Source: Protaetiibacter sp. (GTDB lineage: Bacteria; Actinomycetota; Actinomycetes; Actinomycetales; Microbacteriaceae). Taken from it: DNA of 54,894 nucleotides. Position 1 is the first letter of the stretch, and each line of letters starts with the position of its first letter. The stretch spans positions 1 to 54,894 of the forward strand of contig JASLGG010000049.1 of the NCBI GenBank assembly GCA_030150265.1, read 5' to 3'. A program made the position numbers and the translations under genes. Below, piece by piece: positions 23,302-31,666 of this stretch. The notes under the pieces were generated by a model. That model saw only the letters and a program-made list of their open reading frames with translations. It was not told the DNA's origin and did not search any database.

Positions 23302-24660
23302 TCAGACCTCCCGCAGGTCGCGCACGACGTCGACGCGATCGCTCGCTCGGGTGATGCCGGTATAGAGCCACTGTCGCACCTGCGTGATCGCCTTGCCGCG
23401 TCCCTCGCGCCGGGCGGCGACCGAGATCATGTCCGGCGTCTCGTCGACCAGGAGGATGCGCGGCCACTCCGACCCCTGCGACTTGTGCACGGTGATCGCG
23501 AAGCCGTAGGCGAACGCCGGATCTGCCGACCCCCAGGAGCGGTCGAGATACTCCTGCTCGGCGCGGTGGCCGCCGAGGGTGGCGATCGGCGAGATGACCT
23601 CGTGCTCGATCCCCTCATCATCGCGGATGTCGAGCACCAGGTGGTCCTCGTGCTTCGTCGTCGCCACCGCGAGGACCGTCACCTGCTCGCCGTTCATCCA
23701 GCGGCGCACGTCCTCGTCGCGGCTCTTCGTGTTCTTGATGCAGATGAGCCGGTCGCCCTCCTCGGGCATCATCGGATCGCGGCGGCCGAGGCGTCGGCGG
23801 ATCTCCGCGTTCACCCGCTCGCGCGTGACGTTGCGCCAGCAGAGCACCTGGTCGTACTCCTCGAGGCGGAGCAGGTGCTTCCGCTTCGTCGGCGGGGCCT
23901 CGGGGTGTTCGGCCTTGCGGATCTTCGTCGCGAGCTTCAGCACGTCGCTGTCGCCCTTCTGCCGGTGCACCTGCGTGAGGAGGTGATGCGGCTCGCCCAT
24001 CGCATCCCGGCTCGCGCGCTGTCCGACCGGCGGGAGCTGTGCGGGGTCGCCGATGTAGATCAGGCGGCTGCCCGTGCGGGCGAGGTCCATCGCCACCGAC
24101 TCGCCGACCATCGACGCCTCGTCGATCACCAGGACGTCGCTGGCCGGGAAGCCCAGCTCTTCGTAGTGCGCAATCGCTCCGGCCGCCGTGAAGGCGAGCT
24201 GAAAGCGCTTCGTCTGCCGCAGGCTCTTCGCCTGCTCGGCGAGCCGCTTCGGGAGCACCTTCTCGAGCTGCGCCCACTCGGAGTCGAGCACCGTCTCGCT
24301 GGTCGCGGTGTCGATCATCGAGACGGGTATCGGCGCATCCTTCGGCCGCTTCTCGATCGCCTCGCGCGCGAACGGCTCCCACGCCTCGCGCCACTCCGGG
24401 CGCTCCCGCTTGCTCGGGGTGTACAGGTAGGAGTGGATCGTCGCGGCGTCGTGCAGGCCCTTCGAGCGCAGCACGCGCGCGGCCTTGCCCGTCGGCGCGA
24501 GCACCTGGACGCGCTCGCCCATGTCGCTGAGCTGGGCGATGACGCGTGTGGCGACGGCGCTCGTCTTTCCGGTGCCCGCGTAGCCGTGCAGGCGGCTGAC
24601 CGGGCGCATCGTGCTCGCGAGGTCGACGACCGCCTCTTCTTGCGCTTCGGTGAGGATCAT
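23302..24660 (-). CDS. RecD/Dda-like SF1B DNA helicase
   Basis: 452 aa. All helicase motifs are visible: Walker A GYAGTGKT (26-33), Walker B VLVIDEASMV, motif III GDPAQLPPVG, a VHRQ arginine motif, motif V TVHKSQGSEW and motif VI WLYTGITRA. Size matches T4 Dda-like helicases, 5'-to-3' motors used in replication start and recombination. Start ATG overlaps the upstream stop. It may work with the primase-helicase and RecB-like nuclease of the same block. Confidence 0.92.
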   Translation of the reverse strand: MILTEAQEEAVVDLASTMRPVSRLHGYAGTGKTSAVATRVIAQLSDMGERVQVLAPTGKAARVLRSKGLHDAATIHSYLYTPSKRERPEWREAWEPFAREAIEKRPKDAPIPVSMIDTATSETVLDSEWAQLEKVLPKRLAEQAKSLRQTKRFQLAFTAAGAIAHYEELGFPASDVLVIDEASMVGESVAMDLARTGSRLIYIGDPAQLPPVGQRASRDAMGEPHHLLTQVHRQKGDSDVLKLATKIRKAEHPEAPPTKRKHLLRLEEYDQVLCWRNVTRERVNAEIRRRLGRRDPMMPEEGDRLICIKNTKSRDEDVRRWMNGEQVTVLAVATTKHEDHLVLDIRDDEGIEHEVISPIATLGGHRAEQEYLDRSWGSADPAFAYGFAITVHKSQGSEWPRILLVDETPDMISVAARREGRGKAITQVRQWLYTGITRASDRVDVVRDLREV

Positions 24661-25130
24661 CGCCGTCCCTCCGGCTCGAGCGCGCCGACCTCGATCGTCG
24701 TCCAGACGCCGTCGTCCCACTCGACATCGACGTACCCGTTGCGACCGATATGGCGGAGCGTGCCGCGCGCGGTAGGGTTCGCGCGCTCCTGTACTCGCTC
24801 GCCGACCGGCGGGCCGACGTACTCGATCGAGCGCATCGCCGGGACTGGCTTGAAGTACTGGATGCCGCTCGGCTCCTCGCGCGGGTCCGCGATGACGAGG
24901 TAGCCGCCTTCCTGCTCGGCCTCGGCGAGCACCCAGTCGTCGCCATAGATGCACTGCGTCTTCACGCCCAGGCGCTTCGCGTGCTCGGCGAGCGACTTGC
25001 TCGGCATCGGCAGCAGCTCCCACGCGCTCTCGGCTGTGTCCTCGTACGGGCGAAGGCGGACCAGCCACCAGCTCCCGATCGCGATCACGGTGCCCGGCTT
25101 CTCCGGGAGCCTCAGTAGTTGCTCGGTCAT
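24657..25130 (-). CDS. Hypothetical protein
   Basis: 157 aa starting MTEQLLRLPEKPGTVIAIG. Beta-rich, with SWWLVRLRPYED and a C-terminal VDVEWDDGVWTTIEVG. ATGA overlaps on both sides. Function not recognised. Confidence 0.7.
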   Translation of the reverse strand: MTEQLLRLPEKPGTVIAIGSWWLVRLRPYEDTAESAWELLPMPSKSLAEHAKRLGVKTQCIYGDDWVLAEAEQEGGYLVIADPREEPSGIQYFKPVPAMRSIEYVGPPVGERVQERANPTARGTLRHIGRNGYVDVEWDDGVWTTIEVGALEPEGRR

Positions 25131-25519
25131 CGGTCGCTCTCCTCGTCGCTCATGTATCGCCGGACCTGCTCGTCGCGGCGGCGCTCTGCTACCTCGAGCA
25201 GGTGTCGATCGGCTCGGCGGTTCGCCGCGGCGATCTTCGCCCGCTCCTGGCCCGGCTCGGTCACCCAGGATAGGAACGCGCCCCAGCACTGGTCGCAGAG
25301 CGTCACGTCGGTGCGCGTGAAGTCGGGTCGCTCGTACGCCCCCATCGGGCTGAGCCGCTGTCGGATGCTCTGCAGGTGGACGGTGTGGACGATCGTCTCC
25401 ACCTGGACCCTGCCGATGAAGCGTCCGATGAGCGGCAGCTTCTCCAAGCTCACCGGCTGCACTCGCTCCTCGCAGCGGTCGCACTGGGGGAGGTCGATCG
25501 GCTCGGCGCGGGCGCTCAT
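25127..25519 (-). CDS. Hypothetical protein with two CxxC motifs
   Basis: 130 aa. CDRC near the N-terminus and CDQC in the middle could form one zinc ribbon; the C-terminus is a basic helix. Coupled to both neighbours. Function not recognised. Confidence 0.7.
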   Translation of the reverse strand: MSARAEPIDLPQCDRCEERVQPVSLEKLPLIGRFIGRVQVETIVHTVHLQSIRQRLSPMGAYERPDFTRTDVTLCDQCWGAFLSWVTEPGQERAKIAAANRRADRHLLEVAERRRDEQVRRYMSDEESDR

Positions 25520-26235
25520 CGCGCCACCTCCAGCGCTCGTACCTCATTCAGGCATCGCGCTCCTGTTGCGTCGAGGGTGTCGATCGCCGCCCGGTGGCGA
25601 GCTGCCGTGTCGATCTCGGAGGCGGCGTGTTTCGCCAGCATCGCGAGACGTGCTGCATGTTGCTCGCGCGTCGCCTGGCCCCACTCGATGCGCGTCCCGT
25701 CGGGGAGCGCGACGGTCATCGTCAGCAGCGGCGCAGCCCACTCGACTTCAAGGTTTGCGGCTCGCTCCTCGATGATCTCGTCGACCCGATCGAGTGTCTT
25801 TGCCCAACCCTTGCGACGAGCGTGGTTGGTCCGCTCCCGCTTCTCTCGTGCGAATCGGCGCGCGCGCTCGAGGAGCTTCTCGAATTCGCCGCTCCTCCAT
25901 TCGGCCGGGACGTTGCCGCTGTATCCGAACCCCTCACTCCACCAGTCGATCGGGCGCGTCGTCTCGATCCCCTCGCTGAACCACGGGAGGTTCTCGGGCG
26001 GCAGCTCCTGGATCCACCTGTAGAAGGCTCGGCGCTCATCGCTCCTGTCCGGGAGCGTGCGCTGCATGGATGCCGCGACCTCGGCATCTCGTACTCGGGC
26101 GCGCTCTCGGCGCGTGGCTTCATCCATCAGCCAGCGTCGCGCGCACTCCTGCGCTACCGATGGCGAGATGAGCGCCCGCCGCAGACCGTCGGGGCCGAGC
26201 GCGATCAGTGCTGCGATCTCCTCCTCGAGCGTCAT
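25516..26235 (-). CDS. Hypothetical helical protein
   Basis: 239 aa, mostly charged helix (RRFAREKRERTNHARRKGWAK; EQHAARLAMLAKHAASEID). Trp-rich middle (WIQELPPENLPWFSEG). No recognised domain. ATGA overlaps on both sides. Confidence 0.7.
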   Translation of the reverse strand: MTLEEEIAALIALGPDGLRRALISPSVAQECARRWLMDEATRRERARVRDAEVAASMQRTLPDRSDERRAFYRWIQELPPENLPWFSEGIETTRPIDWWSEGFGYSGNVPAEWRSGEFEKLLERARRFAREKRERTNHARRKGWAKTLDRVDEIIEERAANLEVEWAAPLLTMTVALPDGTRIEWGQATREQHAARLAMLAKHAASEIDTAARHRAAIDTLDATGARCLNEVRALEVAR

Positions 26236-26555
26236 CGCGTCGCCTCCAGGATCTCTCGCACGAGCTGCCGGATGTCGATCCGGCCGTGGATCTCGATATA
26301 GGTGTCGTCGTCCAGGTCGATGTCGCCGGGCGCGAGGTCGCTGCCCGCTCCCGCCTCGTGATCGGTGAGCGTGCTCAGCGCCGCGCCGGTGCCGCGCTCG
26401 ATGAGCTGGGCGTCGACGGCGGGTCGCGCGCGCTTCGGCTCGACCTGGTCCCAGTAGACCTGTTCGAGCGCGTACTCAACCGAGCTGCGCGTCATGCCGT
26501 CGGCGCGCATCTTCCGCAGCTCCTCGGCGATGTCGCCGAGCGTCGCGTACGTCAT
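26232..26555 (-). CDS. Hypothetical protein
   Basis: 107 aa starting MTYATLGDIAEELRKMRADG, which resembles a short helix-turn-helix-like region; acidic middle (DIDLDDDTYIEI). ATGA overlap with the upstream gene. Function not recognised. Confidence 0.68.
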   Translation of the reverse strand: MTYATLGDIAEELRKMRADGMTRSSVEYALEQVYWDQVEPKRARPAVDAQLIERGTGAALSTLTDHEAGAGSDLAPGDIDLDDDTYIEIHGRIDIRQLVREILEATR

Positions 26556-27025
26556 CGCCCCAGCTCCTCGGTGAGGCGGGCGATCTCGTGATGTGCGCGC
26601 CGCGGGTGGTGGCTGCGCAGGTGCTCGAGCATCAGCTCCCGCACGCCGTGCTCGCTGTCGGCAGTGCCGAGCATGCCGTGCTTCGCGCACTCCGCCACCG
26701 CGGCGATCGTGCAGCTCTCGTCGCAGGTGTGCGCGCCGAGGGCGGATGCCGCGTCGCCGAGCGTGTCGGCAAGGCTGCGCGTCACCTGCTGCAGCAGCCG
26801 GGCGATCGCGTCATTGAAGACGACCTCCCACCAGGCGGCTTCGTACGCCTGCAGCTCGCGCTCCGGGTACTCCTCGCGGGGCGGGGCGTAGGCGGCGACC
26901 ACCTGCAGGACGCTCGGGTCGGTGGGTAGGGCCTGGCCTGCGGCGGCGTACGCTTCCCGCGCGCGCTCGAGGGCGAGCAGGGCGTCGGTGCGTCCGCGGT
27001 AGGCGGCTCGGGTCGTGTCGGTCAT
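26552..27025 (-). CDS. Hypothetical protein, first gene of operon
   Basis: 157 aa. Helical, with a His/Cys cluster (HTCDESCTIAAVAECAKHG; HLRSHHPRRAHHE) that may bind metal. AGAAGGAG precedes the ATG. Led by the perfect palindromic promoter at 27055-27084. Function not recognised. Confidence 0.7.
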   Translation of the reverse strand: MTDTTRAAYRGRTDALLALERAREAYAAAGQALPTDPSVLQVVAAYAPPREEYPERELQAYEAAWWEVVFNDAIARLLQQVTRSLADTLGDAASALGAHTCDESCTIAAVAECAKHGMLGTADSEHGVRELMLEHLRSHHPRRAHHEIARLTEELGR

Positions 27026-27054
27026 GGTCGACTCCTTCTGTGGCGGTTCCCTCG

Positions 27055-27084
27055 ACATTATCGTCGCCTATTAGGCGACGTCAA
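27055..27084 (-). promoter_or_regulatory. Leftward promoter with fully symmetric operator
   Basis: -35 TTGACG (27084-27079), 18-nt spacer, -10 TAATGT (27060-27055). Operator 27063-27079 is a perfect 17-bp palindrome with GTCGCC/GGCGAC arms: both arms differ symmetrically from the GTCACC/GGTGAC form. A short version of the leader element (AACCGCCAC) follows. Drives 27025 to 23118. Confidence 0.82.
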
Positions 27085-27088
27085 GCGG

Positions 27089-29608
27089 CTAATCCTTGTG
27101 CTGCGTGACCACTCCGGTGTCGCTCCCCCAGAGCCGCTGCGCGCGGGCCGCGGCCGTCTCCGTGTCGCGGAGCTGCAGGCCGCGGTACTGCCAGACGCCG
27201 CGCGACCCCTCCCGCCTCGGGCGGTGCGCTGGGTGCCCGGCTCCGGCGAGCGCGGGACCGAACTGCTGCTGGTCCATCTGCGCGGACCCCGTCTCGGCGC
27301 ACCAGGCGATGTACGCCGCCCACACCTCGCGCCGCGGCGTCTCGAGCGCTTCGTCGTCGACGGCGATGCAGGCGTCCGCGAGGAATTCGGTGACCGGCGC
27401 GCTGTTCTGCCGCATCTCCATGCGGTCGTCGGCGTCGCTGGCGGGGGTCGTGAAGCGCCCGGCCTTCTCGAGGCGGCGGTAGCCTTCGAGCGCCCACTGG
27501 ACGATGCCGCCCAGCTCGGGCAGCAGCTTGTCGAGCAGGTCGAGGTCTTCGTGGTCGGCGAAGCTGCGCGTCATGCGGAGGATGAGGAACCGGCTTTCGA
27601 CCACGCCTGCGTCGTCGTAAAGCTTCGGCATCGAGTTGGTCGCGATCATCACGCGGGTGCGCAGCGGCGTCGTGATCGCCTGCCGCCCCTTGCGGTTGAT
27701 GTACATCGAATCGCCGCCGATGATCTCGAGCATCTTCTGGGCGGCGGTGGCCGCCTCGCGTCCCGACCCGCGCAGGTCGCCCATCGTGAGCAGGCTCCGG
27801 CCTTCGGCAAGCTCGAGGCCGAAGTCCCCGCTGAAGCTGGACATGGTCGCGGCGAACGCGCCTTGTGCTCCGCCGACCAGGGCCTCGGCGACGTGCAGGA
27901 TCGTGCCCTTGCCGGATCTCTTCGGGCCGATCATGAGCAGGCCCTTGTGGCGGCGGGTGTCGCCTGCGACGAGGTATCCGAGCCATTCCTGCAGCAGCGC
28001 GATCGACTCGGCGTCGTCACCCCAGAGCTGGTCGAGGAATCGGAGCCACCGCTTCGGCTTCGCGTGCTCGACGGCCACCGGGGCGTCGACGTATCCGGTG
28101 CTGAAGAACCGGCAGGAGCGGGGGTGCACCTCGCCGGTGGCCGGGTCGAGGAGGCAGTCGCGCGCGGGGACGAGCGTGGTGCTCCTGCGGCTGCCGTCCA
28201 GCCATGCCGGGGCTTCGGCGTCTTTGGCGAGCGTGCACTTCGACTGCAGCGCGCGCAGCACCTCGCGTACGCGCGTCGACGTCGGTGACCAGTCGCGCGC
28301 CTGCGGTCCTTTCGCGCCGTACTCGAGCCAGGTCGCGTTCTCGAGCGCGGCGTAGAGCAGGTTCTCGATCTCGGTCGCGTCGGCAGTGCGCCAATGGTCG
28401 GGCGCGTAGATGTGCCAGGTGCCGCGCCAGAACAGCAGCGGCGGGAGCACTTCCTGCGCGAGGATGTCGGCGGCGACGTCGAGCGGCTTCGCGGGCGGCT
28501 CGGTCACGCCGATCACCCCGGCGGGCGCATATTCGTCGTGCTCCAGCTTCCGGGCCTTCTTGCCCTTCTTCGACTTCTTGGCCTTCTTCCGCTTCGCCGT
28601 GCGCGGCGCGGGGTCCAGGTCGAAGGTGACGCGCATGGTGCGCGCCTCGCGCGCGGCGGCCTCGTCGATGATCGCGTTCGCGACCGCGCGGTAGGCGGCG
28701 CGCTCGGCGTCGCGGCCGTAGCCGCCCGAGTAGCGCTCGATGCCCTCGCGCACGGCCTTGCCGCCGCCGGGGGAGTCCCACGCCGCGCGCACGAGCGGGC
28801 CGAGGTATCGGATGACGTCGTTGTTGTCGATGCCCTCGGTGGGCACGGCCTCGGCGAGCGCCTGCAGGTCGCTGGAGGGCTTGCCCTTGTCGCGCTCGTC
28901 GATCCACTCGTCGACGTCGACCTTGTCCTTCTTGCGCGGGCGCGCGGCCTCGACGGCGCGCAGCACGTCGACGTACTCCTGCGGCAGCTCGGTCAGGTCG
29001 TCGATCGTCGGCGGCTGCTCGAGGCGGGTGCCGGTGCCGAGGGCGTCGCCGGTGGCGGGCGCGTACCACTCGTACGTATTGCCGGTCTTCGCGTGCACGC
29101 TCGGCCAGGCGCGGATGAAGCGGTGGGCGTGGTCGATGATCTCGCCGCCGGGCATCTTCCCGAGCGAGACCCAGTCCGCCGGGACGCGGTAGACGAGCTG
29201 TCGGCGCGGGCTGTCGGCTCCGCGCGCGGTGGAGTAGGGCGTCGCCGGTGGCAGGCCCAGGCCGCGGCGAGCAAGCTCCCGGCGGAACTCATCGGCCTCG
29301 TCGACGTCGAGCGCGGCGACGGTGCGCGCGGGGTGGACGCCGAGGTTCCAGCGGCCGGTCTTCTGGTCGCGCGTGCGCGCCTTCACCTCGGCCTTGCCGT
29401 CTTCGAGCATGTCGGTCAGCGTGCGCCAGACCTTCTCCTGCGCCTTCGGGGTGTCGCCGTCCTCGGGTGCCTCGAAGCCGATGAGGCCTTTCGCGGGCTG
29501 GTTGTTCTCGGTGGGGTGGACGGGGATCGCCTGGCCGAGGCCGGTGCCGCGGTATGCCTTCGCTCCGTCGCGGTACGGGGTCGACGTCTGCGTCGGCTTC
29601 TTGCTCAT
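27089..29608 (-). CDS. Primase-helicase (AEP primase + D5/SF3 helicase)
   Basis: 839 aa. N-terminal domain resembles archaeo-eukaryotic primase/polymerases: DVD catalytic pair at 101-103 (TVAALDVDEADEF) and later IDHAHRFIRAWPS. A Lys-rich linker (KRKKAKKSKKGKKARK) precedes a D5-type domain and an SF3 ATPase: Walker A GPKRSGKGT near 560, Walker B in GRSLLTMGD, sensor VMIATNSMP and arginine finger VESRFLI. Such proteins unwind and prime phage origins. I chose MSKKPTQT as start because GAGGAG lies 10 nt upstream; the reading further upstream is low-complexity. No polymerase gene is present, so host Pol III is probably recruited. Confidence 0.88.
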   Translation of the reverse strand: MSKKPTQTSTPYRDGAKAYRGTGLGQAIPVHPTENNQPAKGLIGFEAPEDGDTPKAQEKVWRTLTDMLEDGKAEVKARTRDQKTGRWNLGVHPARTVAALDVDEADEFRRELARRGLGLPPATPYSTARGADSPRRQLVYRVPADWVSLGKMPGGEIIDHAHRFIRAWPSVHAKTGNTYEWYAPATGDALGTGTRLEQPPTIDDLTELPQEYVDVLRAVEAARPRKKDKVDVDEWIDERDKGKPSSDLQALAEAVPTEGIDNNDVIRYLGPLVRAAWDSPGGGKAVREGIERYSGGYGRDAERAAYRAVANAIIDEAAAREARTMRVTFDLDPAPRTAKRKKAKKSKKGKKARKLEHDEYAPAGVIGVTEPPAKPLDVAADILAQEVLPPLLFWRGTWHIYAPDHWRTADATEIENLLYAALENATWLEYGAKGPQARDWSPTSTRVREVLRALQSKCTLAKDAEAPAWLDGSRRSTTLVPARDCLLDPATGEVHPRSCRFFSTGYVDAPVAVEHAKPKRWLRFLDQLWGDDAESIALLQEWLGYLVAGDTRRHKGLLMIGPKRSGKGTILHVAEALVGGAQGAFAATMSSFSGDFGLELAEGRSLLTMGDLRGSGREAATAAQKMLEIIGGDSMYINRKGRQAITTPLRTRVMIATNSMPKLYDDAGVVESRFLILRMTRSFADHEDLDLLDKLLPELGGIVQWALEGYRRLEKAGRFTTPASDADDRMEMRQNSAPVTEFLADACIAVDDEALETPRREVWAAYIAWCAETGSAQMDQQQFGPALAGAGHPAHRPRREGSRGVWQYRGLQLRDTETAAARAQRLWGSDTGVVTQHKD

Positions 29609-29676
29609 GGTGGGGCGGCTCCTCGGTTGACGGCTGCGGGCTGTCTGACGGTCGTTGCCCTGCGTGTGCGGGGACT

Positions 29677-29760
29677 CACCGCCCGCTCCTGCGCATCGGC
29701 CGGATGCGGTCCTGGGAGCGGGCGGTGAAGCGAGGCCGTCAAGCGTCCGCGGCTTCACCG
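29677..29760 (-). repeat. Overlapping inverted repeats in primase leader
   Basis: A 13-bp stem (29677-29689 with 29715-29727), enclosing a 6-bp inner stem (29692-29697 with 29703-29708), shares positions 29723-29727 with a second stem (29723-29731 with 29752-29760). The two outer stems cannot form together, an arrangement typical of attenuators. Lies 70-150 nt upstream of the primase ATG. No gene is seen in 29609-30224. Confidence 0.65.
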
Positions 29761-29846
29761 TAGCACGTCGTCGTCTGCTGTCCAGGGTCGGCTCCGCAGG
29801 GCGTGTCGGCGGGCGGCTCGGTGGCGGCTCGCGGTGCGCTCGGAGG

Positions 29847-30124
29847 CCTGGACAACCCTTGCCGCGGTGGGTTGTCCAGGACAAGGCGGACAAGGCACCC
29901 GATCCTCTAAGCGCTCGGTTCTCGCCGCCTTAGCGCTAAGAGCCTTGTCCAGGACAAGTTAGTGGTCAACCCCTCCGATTCCCGACTTTCCCCTACTCTC
30001 TATTGACTTTGGACAAGTGGACAAGGTGGACAAGTCAAGTCAAGAGGTAAGGGGAAAAGGCCCATGAAAAGGCGTATATAGCCCACAGCCTCCGACATAG
30101 GGATTTTGCGCTTGTCCCTTGTCC
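29847..30124. other. GGACAAG repeat cluster, candidate origin or control region
   Basis: Nine exact GGACAAG copies: forward at 29879, 29888, 29952, 30011, 30019, 30028; reverse at 29944, 30111, 30118; plus an inverted GGACAAC pair in a perfect 12-bp hairpin (29847-29858 and 29869-29880). Two copies form a palindrome with a one-base centre (29944-29958). A separate 12-bp palindrome CTTAGCGCTAAG lies at 29929-29940. The interval 29970-30110 is clearly AT-richer than the genome. Divergent transcription and the nearby primase-helicase favour a replication origin; an operator array is the alternative. Confidence 0.7.
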
Positions 30125-30190
30125 TCCGGTGCTGCTAAGGCGGCGTGCTCGGCGCGCTTAGTCGGGTGGCCTGGTCGGCTGGTCGCCGAT

Positions 30191-30219
30191 TCGACGTCGC
30201 CTATTAGGTGAGGTAGAAT
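30191..30219 (+). promoter_or_regulatory. Rightward promoter with palindromic operator
   Basis: -35 TCGACG (30191-30196), 17-nt spacer, -10 TAGAAT (30214-30219); operator copy GTCGCCTATTAGGTGAG at 30196-30212. GTG 30225 follows after 5 nt, implying a leaderless transcript. Confidence 0.75.
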
Positions 30220-30224
30220 GGGGC

Positions 30225-30797
30225 GTGCCCACTTACCGAATGTCCAGCGGCGCGCTCGTGCCTGAGTTCGCGAAGCCGATCCCTCTGCACGCGCTCACCG
30301 ATGGGGCGCTGGAGGCGGTCGAGTCGATGATCCGCATGGGGCGCGATCGGGTGCTGGAGCGGGAGATCGCTCGCATCGTCACGAAGCACGGCAACCCGCC
30401 GCGCTCGCGCTGGGAGGGCGAGCCGGTCACGCGGAACGCTCGCGCGCTGCTCGCGCTGGCCGAGGCGTCGGGTTTCACCGCGCACCTGCTCGTCGACGAG
30501 GAGCGGTGCGTGGTCGAGGGCTACCGGCTCACCCCGCGCAAGGAGGGCTTCCGCGCGTCGTGGCTGCGAGGCTCGGCGGGTGGCTTCGCCTGGTGCACGC
30601 CGTGGCGCTATGAGCTGGTCGAGGATACGCGCCCGGTCGAGGTCAACAAGATCACCCGCACCGGCAAGGAGGGGACGCGCTCTCCGGGCGTCGGCTCCTC
30701 GCGGCTGGCGATCACCGGGACGCCGTGGGGCCTGAAGGTGACGTGGGCGGAGCTGCAGCGTCGGGTGCGCGCCGCGGCGGATGCGGTAGCCTCCTGA
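30225..30797 (+). CDS. Hypothetical protein, first rightward gene
   Basis: 190 aa, GTG start predicted leaderless. Basic, with MGRDRVLEREIARIVTKHG and a C-terminal helix. Contains EFAKP (residues about 14-18), a match to the start of the motif shared by the nuclease and its neighbour. Function not recognised. Confidence 0.7.
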   Translation: MPTYRMSSGALVPEFAKPIPLHALTDGALEAVESMIRMGRDRVLEREIARIVTKHGNPPRSRWEGEPVTRNARALLALAEASGFTAHLLVDEERCVVEGYRLTPRKEGFRASWLRGSAGGFAWCTPWRYELVEDTRPVEVNKITRTGKEGTRSPGVGSSRLAITGTPWGLKVTWAELQRRVRAAADAVAS

Positions 30798-30833
30798 TAT
30801 GCGACGTCCGGACCCTATGTGCGAGGTGACCTC

Positions 30834-31298
30834 ATGGTGACCTCTGCCGTCGAGCGCCCGCGCTGCACCGCCCGGTCGAAAGGCACCGGCGAGCGCTGCA
30901 AGCAGACGGCGATCCCCGGCGGCACGGTCTGCCGCTTCCACGGTGGCGGTGCTCCCTCCGTCAAGCGGAAGGCGGCGCTGCGGCTCGCGTCTCTCGTCGA
31001 CCCGGCGATCGGCACGCTGGCCCGCGAGATGGTGAAAGCCGAGAAGTCGAGCGACCGTCAGCGGGCGGCGAACTCGATTCTGGACCGCGCCGGGATCACC
31101 CGCGGTCAGTCCGCCGAGCTGGACGTCGCTCGGGCGCTGCTGCTCGAGCGCCTGCTGGAGGCCCGCTCCGGCCCTCGTCCTGCGGCGGTGGCCGCAGCTC
31201 CCGACCCGCTCGAGATCGTCGCCGAGGTGGTCGACGACGAGCCTGTCAAGCCCAAGCGCGCGCCGCGCAAGCCGCGCCCGAAGAAGGAGCCGTCATGA
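30834..31298 (+). CDS. HGG zinc-motif protein, candidate small terminase subunit
   Basis: 154 aa. N-terminal RCTARSKGTGERCKQ...GGTVCRFHGGGAPSV matches the C-x10-C-x9-C-x2-H-G-G pattern of a family often found in the small-terminase position of actinophages. The rest is helical, with a Lys/Pro/Arg tail. GAGGTG lies 5 nt before ATG 30834; a GTG at 30819 is possible. Large terminase is 7 kb away, so the packaging role is only a suggestion. Confidence 0.65.
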   Translation: MVTSAVERPRCTARSKGTGERCKQTAIPGGTVCRFHGGGAPSVKRKAALRLASLVDPAIGTLAREMVKAEKSSDRQRAANSILDRAGITRGQSAELDVARALLLERLLEARSGPRPAAVAAAPDPLEIVAEVVDDEPVKPKRAPRKPRPKKEPS

Positions 31299-31666
31299 CC
31301 GACACACGTCCCGCTCTCGCCCACGGCGAGCCGATCATCGTCGTCGCGCCGGAGGGCGTCGACGCTGCGATCTCCGGCGTCATGAGCGCTCACCGCGCCG
31401 AGCTGGACGCCGCGCTCGAGCCGTTCGGCGTCGCGCTGGACGACCTGCTGCAGCCGACGTGGATGCGCATCGTCCGCTTCGCCGACGTCGTCCCGCTCGG
31501 TGGCGGCGCGCCGACCGAGGACCAGGTCGCGCGCACCGTCCTGCCGCTCCTCGACGGTCTGGACGACGACGCTCCCAACTGCTGCGGGGCGGGCGAGACG
31601 GTGTGCTCCTCGACTTGCAGCGCCGGTCGCTGGACCGAGGTCGAGCGCGAGGCCGATGATGAGTGA
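31295..31666 (+). CDS. Hypothetical protein with Cys cluster
   Basis: 123 aa. N-terminal alpha/beta part; C-terminal CCGAGETVCSSTC could bind metal. ATGA overlap with the upstream gene and an 8-nt overlap with the methyltransferase gene. Function not recognised. Confidence 0.7.
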   Translation: MTDTRPALAHGEPIIVVAPEGVDAAISGVMSAHRAELDAALEPFGVALDDLLQPTWMRIVRFADVVPLGGGAPTEDQVARTVLPLLDGLDDDAPNCCGAGETVCSSTCSAGRWTEVEREADDE

